A stretch of DNA of 64,000 bases. It comes from Planctomycetota bacterium. GTDB lineage: Bacteria; Planctomycetota; Phycisphaerae; Phycisphaerales; Zrk34. Shown one piece after another: positions 25,531-36,601 of this stretch (positions within the stretch are counted from its first letter, which is position 1; each line of letters opens with the position of its first letter). The position numbers were made by a program, and so were the translations under genes. The stretch spans positions 1 to 64,000 of the forward strand of contig WGMD01000014.1 of the NCBI GenBank assembly GCA_016125255.1, in the 5' to 3' direction. The notes beneath the pieces are model-generated. The model was not told where the DNA came from. It ran no database searches and worked only from the letters and a program-made list of their open reading frames with translations.

Positions 25531-26352
25531 ATGAATCGGGCATTCGTGTGGGCCGTCGTGGTCGGCGCGATGATTGTCACGGGCGCGTTCGGCGCGGAGA
25601 AGAAGAAGGACAACAAGCCGTCCAAACAGGAGATCGCGCAGGCGGAGAAGCGCGTCGAGGCCGCCAAGCGCGAGAGCGCCAAGGCCAGGGACGATTCGGA
25701 CGAGGCGATGAAAAAGGCCCGCGGCGACACCGATGCGGCGACCAAGGCGCGGGCGGCGCTCATGGAGGCCAAGCAGCGCGATTCGGAGGTGTTCAATCGG
25801 CTGACGCGCGACAGTGAGCAGGGCAAGGCGATTCACGGAGCGCAGCAGGACGCCGACGCGGCGCGGGCGGACATGGACAGCGCGCGCGACAAGGTGTTGG
25901 GCCAGCTCGACGGCGACGCGTCGTACAAACAGGCGAGCGATCTGGTGGCGCAGGCGAGGGCGGCGCTGGAGCAGTTGCGCGATTCGGGCGCGGCGACGCC
26001 CGAGCAGATCGCCAAGGCGGCGGATCAGATCAATGATCAGGACACGGCGCTGGGTAAGCTGCGCGATGCGGCGTTGGCGAAGGACCCGCAGTACAGCGCG
26101 GCGGCGGATCGGTTCAAGGCGGCGTCGGCGAAGCTCGCATCGCTTCAGGACGCGATGGAGTCGAAGATTCGCGACAATCCCGAGCGTCAGAAGGCGGTCG
26201 CGGCGGTGAAGGCCGCGCAGGATCGGGTCAACGAGACGGAGCGCGACAGCCGAACGTCACAGGCGGCGGCGGCTCGGGCGCGCGATGAGTACAACCGCAA
26301 GGCCGCGGCCGTGCGTTCGGCGGAGGATCATCTGAAGGATCTGCGGCGCTGA
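25531..26352 (+). CDS. secreted coiled-coil protein, paralogue 1
   Basis: 273 residues. Signal peptide MNRAFVWAVVVGAMIVTGAFG, then almost entirely charged helix rich in Ala, Lys, Asp and Glu, predicted to form long coiled coils. Near residues 190-235 it reads KDPQYSAAADRFKAASAKL…MESKIRDNPERQKA, closely matching a stretch of the gene at 29777 (RDPELAAMKEKLDAANDKL…AKVRDDPKRVDA). AGGAG lies about 9 nt upstream of the ATG. Probably a periplasmic structural or spacer protein; no known family recognised. It converges with a sulfatase gene, with only 4 nt between the stop codons. Confidence 0.7.
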   Translation: MNRAFVWAVVVGAMIVTGAFGAEKKKDNKPSKQEIAQAEKRVEAAKRESAKARDDSDEAMKKARGDTDAATKARAALMEAKQRDSEVFNRLTRDSEQGKAIHGAQQDADAARADMDSARDKVLGQLDGDASYKQASDLVAQARAALEQLRDSGAATPEQIAKAADQINDQDTALGKLRDAALAKDPQYSAAADRFKAASAKLASLQDAMESKIRDNPERQKAVAAVKAAQDRVNETERDSRTSQAAAARARDEYNRKAAAVRSAEDHLKDLRR

Positions 26353-26356
26353 AGGA

Positions 26357-28414
26357 TCAGGGCTGATCGGCCCATGACGCGAGCTTCTCGGCGTCGATCG
26401 CGCCCCAGTAGAGACGCAGGTCGTGATACTCGCCGTTGAATTTCTCCGGCCCGTCGTACTCGCCGACGGGCGAGCCGGGGTCGGCGCCGATCGAAAGACC
26501 TTCATGGGGTTGATCGCTGATGACCGAACCGTCGGCGGACGCGACTTCCTTGCCGTTCACGTACAAGTGCAATTTCGACGCGGTGTCGATCGCGCCGGCC
26601 AGATGCACCGGCTCGCTCATCTTCACCGCTGAGGGCGCGGCGACTTTGTAGAGTGTATCTTCATTGCGCACGGCGAACGTCGGGACGCCCTTGGCCAGAT
26701 ACAGACTGAACCCCAGCGACCCGCCGCCCTGCGCGATGAGCACGCCATCGGGCGACGTCGGCGTGCACCACCCGCCGACCGTCAGCGGCTTGCCCGACGG
26801 ATCGGGCGAGGCCGGCGTGGCGTCGCCTTCTTTGGCGACGTGCAACACCTGCTGAAACTTCACATCCCGGGGTGCCTGGGCGTGCTCCTTGCGGCGCGCT
26901 GCCTTGATGCGCTCGATGATCTGCTTGTACGTGATGTCCGGCTCGGTGTCCTTGTAGAGGACCTGAAGCCGCTTGATCTCGTCCTTGAGCTGCGCCGCCT
27001 CTTTGGCGTAGGCGGGATCGTCGTAGACGCTGTGCATCTGCTGGCGGTCCTTGATCATGTCGTACAATTCATACTCGCCGGTGATCGGGAAGTGCACGAG
27101 CATGTAGTTTTCCGTGCGGACGCCGTAGTGCGGCTGCACATGATGCGAGCCCGGCTCGTATTCGTAGTAGTGGTAGTAGAAGCTCTTGCGCCAATCGTCG
27201 GGCGTGTGCCCCTTGAGGATTGGCACGAAGCTTCGGCCCTGCATGTCGTCGGGGACCTGCACGCCGGCGGCGTCGAGCATCGTCTCGGCGAAATCGAGAT
27301 TGCTCACGATCGCACTGCTCGTCGAGCCCGCGTCCGTCACGCCCGGCCAGCGCACCATCAGCGGCGTGCGCAGCGATTCCTCGTAGATCCATCGCTTGTC
27401 GAACCAGCCGTGCTCCCCGAGGTAGAAGCCCTGATCGGAGGTGTAGATGACGATGGTGTTCTTGGCGAGGCCCGACTTGTCGAGGTAATCGAGGACCCGG
27501 CCGACGTTTTCATCGACGCTGGCGACGCAGCGGAGATAGTCCTTCATGTAGCGCTGATACTTCCAGCGGGTCAGGTCGTCGCCGGAGAGGTTCGCCTTCT
27601 TCATCGCCTCGTTCTCCGGGCCGTACGCTTCATCCCATTGCTTTTTCTGTTCGGGCGACAACTGCGGCGGAGCCCAGTCGACTTTCAGATCCTGCTTCAT
27701 GCGCATCGTCTTGGCGATGGTCATGTCCTGCTGATGCGCCGCGGTGCCGCGTCCGTCGTAGTTGTCGAAAAGCGTTTCGGGTTCGGGGATCGTCTGGCCG
27801 TCGAACATGTGAAGCATCTTGATGGGCGGCTCCCAATCGCGATGCGGGGCCTTGTTCTGATACATGAGCATGAACGGCTTGTTGGGGTCGCGCTTGTTCT
27901 GAAGCCAGTCGAGGGTGATGTCGGCGGTGATGTCGGTGACGTAGCCGGTATGTGCGACGCGCTGGCCGTTCTCCTTCATGGGCGGGTTGTAGTACTGGCC
28001 CTGCCCGTAAAGGATGTGCCAGTAGTCAAAGCCCTGCGGGTCGGAGATGAGGTGCCACTTGCCGACGATCGCGGTCTGGTAGCCGGCTTTCTGAAGCAGC
28101 TTCGGGAAGGTCTGCTGATCGCCGTTGAAGACTTCCGAGCCCTCGTTGCCGTAGTAGCCATTGAGATGGCTGTACTTGCCGGTCTGCACGACCGCGCGGC
28201 TCGGGCCGCAGAGCGAATTGGTCACGAAGCAGTTGCGGAAGAGCATGCCTTCCTTGGCGAGCCGGTCGAGGTTCGGCGTCTGGTTGAGGCCGTGCCCGTA
28301 GGCGCTGACGGCCTGATAGGCGTGATCGTCGCTGAAGATGAACAGGATGTTGGGTCGATCGGCGGCGGCGACGGCGGCGGCGAGCAGGAGCATGAGCGCG
28401 AGCGGACGATGCAT
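26357..28414 (-). CDS. secreted sulfatase with C-terminal LamG-like domain
   Basis: 685 residues. Start at ATG 28414, with GAGGT 9 nt upstream and a signal peptide ([18 protein letters not shown]). The sulfatase part has [20 protein letters not shown], the canonical C69-G-P-S-R73, [22 protein letters not shown] and [11 protein letters not shown], as in iduronate/choline-sulfatase-type enzymes. After about residue 520 a concanavalin-like/LamG_3 domain follows ([47 protein letters not shown]). That module may hold the enzyme on its polysaccharide. It is divergent from the DUF6807 gene across 85 bp. Confidence 0.9.
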   Translation of the reverse strand: MHRPLALMLLLAAAVAAADRPNILFIFSDDHAYQAVSAYGHGLNQTPNLDRLAKEGMLFRNCFVTNSLCGPSRAVVQTGKYSHLNGYYGNEGSEVFNGDQQTFPKLLQKAGYQTAIVGKWHLISDPQGFDYWHILYGQGQYYNPPMKENGQRVAHTGYVTDITADITLDWLQNKRDPNKPFMLMYQNKAPHRDWEPPIKMLHMFDGQTIPEPETLFDNYDGRGTAAHQQDMTIAKTMRMKQDLKVDWAPPQLSPEQKKQWDEAYGPENEAMKKANLSGDDLTRWKYQRYMKDYLRCVASVDENVGRVLDYLDKSGLAKNTIVIYTSDQGFYLGEHGWFDKRWIYEESLRTPLMVRWPGVTDAGSTSSAIVSNLDFAETMLDAAGVQVPDDMQGRSFVPILKGHTPDDWRKSFYYHYYEYEPGSHHVQPHYGVRTENYMLVHFPITGEYELYDMIKDRQQMHSVYDDPAYAKEAAQLKDEIKRLQVLYKDTEPDITYKQIIERIKAARRKEHAQAPRDVKFQQVLHVAKEGDATPASPDPSGKPLTVGGWCTPTSPDGVLIAQGGGSLGFSLYLAKGVPTFAVRNEDTLYKVAAPSAVKMSEPVHLAGAIDTASKLHLYVNGKEVASADGSVISDQPHEGLSIGADPGSPVGEYDGPEKFNGEYHDLRLYWGAIDAEKLASWADQP

Positions 28415-28464
28415 GATGTGAACCTCGAAGGAAACAGGCGGGTCGTGTTCAGCGTACGGGGTGA

Positions 28465-28470
28465 TATACT
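28465..28470 (+). promoter_or_regulatory. -10 box (TATACT) of the DUF6807 gene
   Basis: TATACT in the 85-bp divergent gap, giving a leader of about 23 nt that contains the ribosome site GAAAGGA (28485-28491), 8 nt before the ATG at 28500. Confidence 0.55.
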
Positions 28471-28499
28471 TCGGGTCAACGCTTGAAAGGACTGGGCTT

Positions 28500-29720
28500 A
28501 TGCGTCGGCGAGTGGTGTTTTTGGTGCTTTGCGTCATGCTCGGCGCCGCCGCGACCGGCCGGGCCATCGAAATCGAAGTCGACGCCGGGGCGTACGACCG
28601 GGTGGACACGCCTGTCGCGTTCGACATGCCCCAACCGCTTTCGAATGCGAAATACGTGCGGCTGACGCGGATCGACAGCGGGGAGCCGATCGTGATTCAG
28701 CGCGAGCCGGGGGCGCCGCAGCGGATCGTCTGGCTCGTCGGTCAGCGCATCGAAGCCGGCGCGGCGAGGCGGTACAAGCTCGAAGCGCTCGACGGCCCGG
28801 ACAACGACAATGCCGAGCCGGACCATGTGCACGTGCAGCAGGACGAGAAGAAGATCGAAGTGGCGGTGCGCGGGCGGACCGTGATGCGCTACCACATCGC
28901 CACGAATCTCTCCCCCATCGCCGGCGAACCCTACTACCAGCGCAGCGGATACATTCACCCCCTCTACACCCCCGCCGGCGACGTCGTCACCGACGACTTC
29001 AACCCGGATCATCCGCATCAGCACGGCGTGATGTTCGCATGGACCGACACGACCTTCGAGGGCCGCAAGGTCGACTTCTGGAACCAGCAGAAACTCGAGG
29101 GCACGGTCGAACATGAGGCCGTGCTCGACACCGTCGACGGGCCGGTGTTCGGGCAGTTCGATGTGGCGCTGCGGCATGTCAACCTCAGCGCGCCGGGCGG
29201 ACGCAAGGTCGCGCTGCGGGAAACATGGCAGGTGCGCGTGTATGACCTGACGGATTATTTTCTGTTCGACCTGACGTCGATTCAGTCATGCGCCGGACCC
29301 TCGCCGCTGTATGTCAACAAGTATCACTACGGCGGGATGGCGATCCGCGGGGCGCGCGAATGGACGAAGGATCACTGCCAGATGCTCACCAGCGCCGGCG
29401 AAGATCGCCTCGGCGGCAACCACACCCGGCCGTACTGGGTCGACATCAGCGGGCCGGTCGGTCACGACGAGGCGGCGGGCGTGGCGATCCTTCAGAGCCC
29501 CGACGATTTCCGCTACCCGCAGTACGTGCGGCTCCATCCGCAGATGCCCTACTTCGTCTACAGCCCGCAGGTCGATGAGGGCTTCGTGATTGAGCCGGGC
29601 AAACCGTACGTCTCGCAGTACCGCTTCTACATTCACAAGGGGGCGATCAACACGACGGAGGCGGACCATCTGGCGCACGACTATCAGGATCCGCCGAAGA
29701 TCCGCGTGATCGGGCCCTGA
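28500..29720 (+). CDS. DUF6807 (PmoA-like) secreted protein
   Basis: 406 residues. Signal peptide [20 protein letters not shown]. The core has [21 protein letters not shown] and [16 protein letters not shown], then [16 protein letters not shown] and [13 protein letters not shown]: the His-rich hallmark of the DUF6807/PmoA family (not methane monooxygenase), a common partner of sugar-degrading enzymes in planctomycetes. Function unproven; a galactose-mutarotase-like fold would fit (inference). It shares its upstream region with the divergent sulfatase, so the two may be co-regulated. Confidence 0.8.
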   Translation: MRRRVVFLVLCVMLGAAATGRAIEIEVDAGAYDRVDTPVAFDMPQPLSNAKYVRLTRIDSGEPIVIQREPGAPQRIVWLVGQRIEAGAARRYKLEALDGPDNDNAEPDHVHVQQDEKKIEVAVRGRTVMRYHIATNLSPIAGEPYYQRSGYIHPLYTPAGDVVTDDFNPDHPHQHGVMFAWTDTTFEGRKVDFWNQQKLEGTVEHEAVLDTVDGPVFGQFDVALRHVNLSAPGGRKVALRETWQVRVYDLTDYFLFDLTSIQSCAGPSPLYVNKYHYGGMAIRGAREWTKDHCQMLTSAGEDRLGGNHTRPYWVDISGPVGHDEAAGVAILQSPDDFRYPQYVRLHPQMPYFVYSPQVDEGFVIEPGKPYVSQYRFYIHKGAINTTEADHLAHDYQDPPKIRVIGP

Positions 29721-29728
29721 AAATCCGG

Positions 29729-29757
29729 TTGGTCAAGGCGGAGGTCGTCTCTACAAT
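29729..29757 (+). promoter_or_regulatory. promoter of the second coiled-coil gene
   Basis: TTGGTC (29729-29734), 17-bp spacer, TACAAT (29752-29757), 19 nt before the ATG at 29777. Confidence 0.5.
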
Positions 29758-29776
29758 AAGTTTTCTGGAGGCCGCC

Positions 29777-30697
29777 ATGCCGCACGTCGATCTTGCCCGC
29801 CGTTCCGTCGCCGCCCTGATTCTTGTGTCCGCGCTGCTTGTCGCGCCGCTGCGGGCGGAGAGCAACTCGAGCCGGCTCGATCGCCGGGAGGAACTGGAGG
29901 CGACGATCAAGCAGATGAAGACGACGATCGCGTCGCTGACGACGAAAGTGTCGAACATTCAGGCGATCGTCGACGAGCAGAAAAAGGCCTACGAAGCGAG
30001 CGAGAAGAAGATCGCCGACACGCAGGCGTCGCTGGCGGAGCAGCGCAAGGCGATCGGCGACCGGACCGGCGAACTGAACCAGATCACCGCGTCGCTCAAC
30101 GCCGAGGTGGACCAGGACCCGGCGATCGCGGAGGCGATGAAGGCGGTCGATGAAGCGAAGAAACCTTATGACGAGCGGCGCGACAAGCTCAGCGTCGAGA
30201 TTGTCAAGACCGATGCGTACCTCAAAGTCGCGGACGAACTGAAGATGAAGCAGGAGCGGCTCGATCTGCTCAATGGATCGACGGCGGCGGTGGACGAAAA
30301 CGAGTTGGCGGGCCTGCGCATCGAAGTCGTCAATCTACAGACGCGCGTCGGCCAGGCGCTCGAAGACGCCTTGTCGCGCGATCCGGAGCTGGCGGCGATG
30401 AAGGAAAAGCTCGACGCCGCCAACGACAAGCTCAAGGAGCTGCGCGGGGCGATGCTCGCCAAGGTGCGCGATGATCCGAAGCGCGTCGATGCGGAGAAGG
30501 CCGTGACCGAAGCCCGGCAGAAGGTCGCGCAGCTCAGCCACGACCTGCTCGACGCCAACCGCGAAAACATGCTCGTCAAATCCAAGTACGCCCGGGCGTA
30601 CGGCGTGCTTCAGCAGACGCAGAAGGAACTGGACCAGAAGAACTTTCTGCTCAAGGGTCTTTACGACGAGCTGAAGGCGACCTACCGCGACAACTGA
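29777..30697 (+). CDS. secreted coiled-coil protein, paralogue 2
   Basis: 306 residues from ATG 29777, with GGAGG 5 nt upstream. Signal peptide (…AALILVSALLVAPLRAES). The mature protein is long charged helix with heptads (LEATIKQMKTTIASLTTKVS), a middle segment TAAVDENELAGLRIEVVNL, and the block RDPELAAMKEKLDAANDKL…KVRDDPKRVDA shared with the gene at 25531. Both genes flank the sulfatase/DUF6807 pair. The protein could be an envelope spacer or scaffold; no domain recognised. Confidence 0.7.
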   Translation: MPHVDLARRSVAALILVSALLVAPLRAESNSSRLDRREELEATIKQMKTTIASLTTKVSNIQAIVDEQKKAYEASEKKIADTQASLAEQRKAIGDRTGELNQITASLNAEVDQDPAIAEAMKAVDEAKKPYDERRDKLSVEIVKTDAYLKVADELKMKQERLDLLNGSTAAVDENELAGLRIEVVNLQTRVGQALEDALSRDPELAAMKEKLDAANDKLKELRGAMLAKVRDDPKRVDAEKAVTEARQKVAQLSHDLLDANRENMLVKSKYARAYGVLQQTQKELDQKNFLLKGLYDELKATYRDN

Positions 30698-30727
30698 TCC
30701 GTCAGGTACCATGACTATTCAAATGAA

Positions 30728-30765
30728 AAGCGGGATCCCCCGATGGGCGATCCCGCTTATTTTTT
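30728..30765 (+). terminator. intrinsic terminator between convergent genes
   Basis: Stem AAGCGGGATC / GATCCCGCTT (10 bp), 11-nt loop, then ATTTTTT. It is placed 31 nt after the coiled-coil stop codon and 18 nt beyond the convergent nuoH stop; on the other strand the T-run is weaker. Confidence 0.9.
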
Positions 30766-30782
30766 CGCGATTTTCGCGTCAT

Positions 30783-31988
30783 TCACTCGCTGGTGAGCGG
30801 GCTGAAGCGCGAACCGGCGAGGGGGACGCGGCGGTTGACGTCGGCGCCCTTGGGGATCAGCGGGGCGACGAAGAGGACGACCGCGGCGATGGCGATGTTG
30901 CCGAGCCAGAGCCAGTTCTGCAGGCCGAAGTAGACGAACACGCCGGTGGTCAGCAACAGCGCCAGTCCGATGGGGATCAGGCCGCGCCAGGCGAGGCGCA
31001 TGAGCTGATCGAAACGGAAGCGCGGCAGGGTCCAGCGGACCCACATCATGATGGCGACGAGCGTCATCATCTTCGTGACCATCACGCCGACGTTCAGCAG
31101 CACGCCCAGCAGGCCGACCTTCTGCGGCTCGACCCCGCCGTAGATCAGATAGTCGAGCCAGGGCAGATGCCATCCGCCCAGGAACAGCACGGTCAGGAAC
31201 GCGCTGCTCGTGGCCATGTGCATGTATTCGCCGAGGAAGAACATGGCGAATTTCATGGACGAGTATTCGGTATGGAACCCGCCGATGAGTTCCTGCTCGC
31301 ACTCGGCCAGGTCGAACGGGGCGCGGTTGGCCTCGGCGAGGATGCAGATAAAAAACAAGACCGCGGCGACGGGCTGCTGGAAGACGTACCAAGAGGGGAT
31401 GACGCCGAACCAGTATCCGACCTGCGCCTCGACGAGGTCGTGCGGACGGGCCGACCCGGCCATGAGCAGCACGGTCAGCACGCACAGGCCCATGGGGATT
31501 TCGTAGCTGAGCATCTGAGCGGTCGCGCGGATGCCGCCGAAGAAGGTGTACTTGTTGTTCGCCGCCCACGCGCCGATCGTCACGCCGTACACCGCCATCG
31601 ATCCGATCGCGAGCATGTAGATCACGCCGATGTTGACGTCGGCGACGCTGATGGACAGTTCGCCCCACGGGCTTTCCCACACGCCGCCCCACGGGATGAC
31701 CGCCCAGCCGAGCAGCGCCGGGATGACGGCGAGCACGGGGGCGAGCATGAAGAGCGTCTTGTCGACGTGACCGGGGTTGTAGTCTTCTTTCATGAAGAAC
31801 TTCAAACCGTCGGCGATGGGCTGAAGCAGACCAAAGGGCCCCACGCGATTGGGGCCGATGCGGTCCTGCGCCCACGAGGCGATCTTGCGTTCGAGCAGAA
31901 TGCCGTAGGCGGGTCCGGCGATCAGCATCACATGCATGATCACGAGAATGACGACGACGGACACGATCAACTGCGGGAGAAATTCCAT
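30783..31988 (-). CDS. nuoH: NADH-quinone oxidoreductase subunit H
   Basis: 401 residues with about eight membrane segments. Diagnostic loop ERKIASWAQDRIGPNRVGP followed by GLLQPIADGLKFFMKED, plus FDLAECEQELIGGFHTEYS, the quinone-site loop of NuoH/ND1. It forms part of the membrane arm of complex I and, with NuoB/D, the quinone cavity. ATG 31988 is chosen because MEFLPQLIVSVVVILV starts the first membrane helix; upstream codons do not look coding. No other nuo gene is in the window, which is unusual. No clear ribosome site. Confidence 0.93.
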   Translation of the reverse strand: MEFLPQLIVSVVVILVIMHVMLIAGPAYGILLERKIASWAQDRIGPNRVGPFGLLQPIADGLKFFMKEDYNPGHVDKTLFMLAPVLAVIPALLGWAVIPWGGVWESPWGELSISVADVNIGVIYMLAIGSMAVYGVTIGAWAANNKYTFFGGIRATAQMLSYEIPMGLCVLTVLLMAGSARPHDLVEAQVGYWFGVIPSWYVFQQPVAAVLFFICILAEANRAPFDLAECEQELIGGFHTEYSSMKFAMFFLGEYMHMATSSAFLTVLFLGGWHLPWLDYLIYGGVEPQKVGLLGVLLNVGVMVTKMMTLVAIMMWVRWTLPRFRFDQLMRLAWRGLIPIGLALLLTTGVFVYFGLQNWLWLGNIAIAAVVLFVAPLIPKGADVNRRVPLAGSRFSPLTSE

Positions 31989-32063
31989 GGTCTGGCTCAG
32001 CTTGGGCGTCGCAAAGTATTGTGGGACAAAGATGTTTTTACAGGCAGCACGGGGGCTTGGCAA

Positions 32064-32403
32064 GGCGGCCGGCGTGGGATTTCACGATGATTGTGGATAA
32101 CGTGTGTATAGGTGTTTCCCGGCCCGGCGGGCATGTGTTCAGGTGGGGTTAAAATGACGTTTTTGTGTTCGATTGCGTGATTCGAGACATCCGAGTGCCA
32201 GGTCATGCGTGGAATCACGCATTCCAAGACCTTTATTTGCAGATATTAACGGTTCGGGACGTCTTGCATGTGTTTTCTGAGTGTGAATGCACCGCCGCAA
32301 GTGGGGCTCCGGAACACGTTCGCCGCCCCCGCCGGGTTTCAGCGGGGGCGATGTGGAAAACCTGCCGAAACTGTGCCGATCGCCGACCTGAAAATGCCGC
32401 TTC
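32064..32403. other. 340-bp gap with DnaA-box-like sites and AT-rich patches
   Basis: No gene seen. It contains DnaA-box-like nonamers, all in one orientation: TGTGGATAA at 32092-32100 (exact complement of TTATCCACA), TGTGTATAG at 32103-32111 (one mismatch, 11 bp further, one helical turn), and TGTGGAAAA at 32352-32360 (one mismatch). AT-rich stretches lie around 32148-32172 and 32231-32250. dnaA starts 3 kb away. A role in replication initiation is inferred. Confidence 0.4.
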
Positions 32404-33453
<1,050 letters not shown>

Positions 33454-33848
33454 GCGGACTCCTGTACTTGCATCAACGGAGGGGTCGGATCAGCCGGCGG
33501 TCTCTGCCGACCGGCGGCCCCAGCAGTATAGTCATAATAGTAGAGAAAGAATGATTATCACTAGGAATAACGCCTGGCGCTTTGTGGATATCCTCCGTTG
33601 TCCGTCTCCACCCATCGGGCCGATCATCCTTTACATCATCGCCGCACTTGCGGGTGAACTGTCATCGGCGCTGTCGGCGGGCGCCGGTTCGTGACGATGC
33701 GAACGGAACGGATCATGTCGTCATGCCTGACGCTGTTGATTGAGCCGCCCGCATCGACATTTCGCGCCACGCATCCCACGACTTGTCCACAGCGTTACCG
33801 ACAGCGCGAGCGCGGGGTGATTGAAGTCGCCCCGCCTTGACGGACGGT
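33454..33848. other. 395-bp gap next to dnaA, AT-rich core with DnaA-box-like sites
   Basis: No gene seen. The stretch 33524-33575 is AT-rich. Two DnaA-box-like nonamers with one mismatch: TGTGGATAT at 33583-33591 (minus orientation) and TTGTCCACA at 33783-33791 (plus). Together with the gap on the other side of moxR this is a candidate bipartite origin. Confidence 0.35.
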
Positions 33849-35285
33849 TCAACCATTGAGGTTTTCGGTGAGCTTGCGGTCGAGCTGATCGATCTGGCGG
33901 TTGAAGTCCGGCTCGATGGTCATGCGGTCTTCGGTCGTGCGGATGGCGTGCATGACCGTCGTGTGATCGCGCCCGCCGAAGTATCCGCCGATCTCCTCCA
34001 GCGAGTAGCGCGTGCGCTTGCGCGCCAGGTACATGCACACCTGCCGCGGCACGGTGATCGAGCGGTGCCGGCGTTTGGACTGCAAATCCAGCAGCTTCAC
34101 GCCGTAGTAGTTCGTCACCGTGTCGATGATGTTCTGAATCGTCAGCTTGGGCCCCCCCGCCGCACCGGCCGGGTCGTCGCCGAGCGCTTCACGGGTCAAG
34201 CTCAAATCCGGCTCGATCCCGCGCAACATCGCCAGCGACTGCACTTTGGTGACGGCGCCTTCAAGCTCGCGGATGTTCGAGTCGATGCGCTCGGCGATGT
34301 AGCAAGCCGCATCATCAGGCAGTTGAATCCCGCGGATTTTCGCCTTGGTCTTGAGAATCGCCACGCGCGTTTCGTAGCACGGCGGGTCGATGCGGGCGAC
34401 CAGACCCCAGTTGAAACGCGACACGAGCCGCTCCTCGAGCTGGGGGATTTCATTCGGCGGCGAGTCGGAGCTGAGGACGATCTGCTTGTTGGACTGATAG
34501 AGCGTGTTGAACGTGTGGAAGAACTCTTCCTGCGTGCGTTCGCGGTTGGTCAGGAAGTGGATGTCGTCGATGAGCAAGAGGTCCACATGCCGATAGCGCG
34601 TTCGGAACTGGCTCATCTGCCCGTTCTGCACCGCTTCGAGGAACTGGTTGACGAAGGTATCGCAGGACAGGTAGCAGATGCGCGCATCGGGCTTGTTTTG
34701 CAGGAGTTTCTGGCAGATGGCCTGAAGCAGGTGCGTCTTGCCCAGGCCGACGCCGCCATGCACGAACAAGGGGTTGTACGCCCGGCCGGGGTTCTCGGCG
34801 ACGGCGACGGCGGCGGCGTAGGCCAGGTGGTTGCCCGGGCCGGTCACGAAGTTGTCGAACACGTAATCGGGGCTGAGCACGATCTGATCGTCGCCGTGAT
34901 CGAAATGCACGAGCGTGGGCCGGCTCGGCGGCGGCGTGAGGCGGCCGGAGATGTGGATCTGCGGTCGTCGCACGGGCGGATCGGCCTCGACGACGCCGTG
35001 CGCCGCATGCGAAAGCGCCGCCGCGGCCTCGGCCATCGCTTCCTGATCGACGAAGCTGACCGTCACCAGCGCGCCGGTCGCCGCCTGCGCGGCCTCGGTG
35101 AACGCGTCATTGCAGCGCCGCGACAGATACGCCTGCTGCACCGGCGTGTTGACGCGGATCTGAAGCACGCCGCCGTCCAGTTCCAGCGGCTCAAGCTCTT
35201 CAAACCACTGGCGGCATATTTCGGCGTGGTGCCTGCGCAGGTGCGAAAGCATCTGCCGCCACATCGCCGGGTCGGGCATCGACAT
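33849..35285 (-). CDS. dnaA: chromosomal replication initiator DnaA
   Basis: 478 residues. N-terminal domain I (about 1-85), AAA+ core with Walker A GGVGLGKTH (177-185), Walker B LLLIDDIHFL, sensor motifs SSDSPP and SRFNWGL, and the C-terminal DNA-binding domain with the DnaA signature GGRDHTTVMHA (about 437-447). Binds DnaA boxes and melts the origin. Two in-frame ATGs (35285, 35279). The usual companions dnaN, recF and gyrB are not adjacent: moxR is downstream, and an AEC transporter is divergent upstream. A DnaA-box-like cluster lies in the gaps downstream. Confidence 0.97.
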   Translation of the reverse strand: MSMPDPAMWRQMLSHLRRHHAEICRQWFEELEPLELDGGVLQIRVNTPVQQAYLSRRCNDAFTEAAQAATGALVTVSFVDQEAMAEAAAALSHAAHGVVEADPPVRRPQIHISGRLTPPPSRPTLVHFDHGDDQIVLSPDYVFDNFVTGPGNHLAYAAAVAVAENPGRAYNPLFVHGGVGLGKTHLLQAICQKLLQNKPDARICYLSCDTFVNQFLEAVQNGQMSQFRTRYRHVDLLLIDDIHFLTNRERTQEEFFHTFNTLYQSNKQIVLSSDSPPNEIPQLEERLVSRFNWGLVARIDPPCYETRVAILKTKAKIRGIQLPDDAACYIAERIDSNIRELEGAVTKVQSLAMLRGIEPDLSLTREALGDDPAGAAGGPKLTIQNIIDTVTNYYGVKLLDLQSKRRHRSITVPRQVCMYLARKRTRYSLEEIGGYFGGRDHTTVMHAIRTTEDRMTIEPDFNRQIDQLDRKLTENLNG

Positions 35286-35507
35286 TGGCTCGTCTCTTGC
35301 TCTGGTCTTCCCTGCTATTCGATCGCGCCGCGGTTCCTGTTTGCCTCAGCGCGTCCACCTTTGAAGACTCTACGCCCAAGTTACGACTCGACGATGCTCA
35401 TGTCAATGGGGATTCCACCCATGCGCGCCGCGTTTACGCCACACGCGCTTGACAACACGCGCGCTTTGCGGTTGCGCGCGACGCCGAACGCGCCGTGATC
35501 ATCCGTG

Positions 35508-35513
35508 TACACT
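35508..35513 (+). promoter_or_regulatory. -10 box (TACACT) 7 nt before an ATG
   Basis: TACACT followed by GTGCCTC and the ATG of the AEC transporter. No Shine-Dalgarno; the expected start of transcription coincides with the start codon. Confidence 0.45.
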
Positions 35514-35520
35514 GTGCCTC

Positions 35521-36459
35521 ATGCTCGCCACGCTCGCGCACATTCTCTCGCATATTCTCGCGCCGGTGCTGGCGATCACCGCGGCGGGCGCGGTTGTGCA
35601 GCGCTTTAAGGCGATGAACGTCGAGTCGCTGGTGCGGCTGAATCTCTACCTGTTCGTCCCGGCGTTTCTGTTCGTCAGCGTCGCAGAAAGCAAACTCACG
35701 TTCACCAACATCGGGCTCATCGGCGTGGCGGTGCTCGGGCCGATGGCGCTGTTGGCGATGCCGATCTATTTCCTCCTGCGGGCGCGGAAGGCGTCGGGCA
35801 ACACAATCGCCGCGGTGGTCGTCGGCGGGCTGTTCTTCAACGCGGGCAACTTCGGGATTCCCGTCGCGCTGCTGGCCTTCGGCGCCGAGGGCGGCGCGGT
35901 CGAGGCGCTGGTGGTGATGTATCTGAACACGACGGTGTTCATGATCGGGTACGGCGTGCTGTCGGTGGCGCAGGGGCACGGCCTTCGGGCGGCGCTGGGG
36001 TATTTCAAGCTGCCGATGATCTACATGATCGTCGCGGCCTTTGCCGTGCGGCAGACCGGCTACGTGCTGCCGTTCTGGATCGACAAGGCGGTGCACACGG
36101 TGGCGGAGGGCATGGTGCCGGTCGCGCTGATCACGCTGGGGGCGCAGCTCGCGATGCGCGCCCGCTGGCCGCGCTGGCCCCTGATCGGGCCGGTCATGAT
36201 CATCAAGCTGCTGGTGATGCCGGTTGTCACGGCGGGCTTGGTGTATATTCTCGGACTCTGGCCCTGGCCGGGGGCGCAGTTGATCCTCGCGGCTTCCGGG
36301 CCGACGGCCGTGAACACGCTGCTGCTGACGATCGAACTCGACGGCGACGCGGAAACGGCGGCGGACTGCGTCTTCTGGACCACGCTCGCCTGCGCCCTGA
36401 CCGTCACGCTGACGCTCTGGCTGCTTCACCTGGCCGGAGGCGCCCCGCCGGCGCTGTGA
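35521..36459 (+). CDS. AEC-family (auxin efflux carrier-like) transporter
   Basis: 312 residues with ten predicted membrane segments in two halves of five. Conserved features: LNLYLFVPAFLFVSVAES near the first helices, GGLFFNAGNFGIPVALLAFG with the broken-helix Asn/Gly motif, and ASGPTAVNTLLLTIEL in the second half. AEC carriers export organic anions or other small solutes; the substrate here is unknown. Start at 35521 fits the first helix and lies 7 nt after a -10 box, so the mRNA is probably leaderless. Divergent from dnaA. Confidence 0.82.
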   Translation: MLATLAHILSHILAPVLAITAAGAVVQRFKAMNVESLVRLNLYLFVPAFLFVSVAESKLTFTNIGLIGVAVLGPMALLAMPIYFLLRARKASGNTIAAVVVGGLFFNAGNFGIPVALLAFGAEGGAVEALVVMYLNTTVFMIGYGVLSVAQGHGLRAALGYFKLPMIYMIVAAFAVRQTGYVLPFWIDKAVHTVAEGMVPVALITLGAQLAMRARWPRWPLIGPVMIIKLLVMPVVTAGLVYILGLWPWPGAQLILAASGPTAVNTLLLTIELDGDAETAADCVFWTTLACALTVTLTLWLLHLAGGAPPAL

Positions 36460-36601
36460 ATTCGTCACATCCGAAAAGCCCTGTCGATCGCGCGGTCTGT
36501 GCGGGTTGTAACGATTGTCATCGCGGTGCACGTATGAACCGGTCGGGCCGCCGGTTGGGGCGATCAAGTGCCCGGCCCCGCACGCCGATCATCAGGCATA
36601 T

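Noticed and set aside
28500-29720. methane monooxygenase subunit (from the name PmoA)
   Set aside because: The family label is historical; the protein is soluble, exported and His-rich of DUF6807 type, with no membrane helices.
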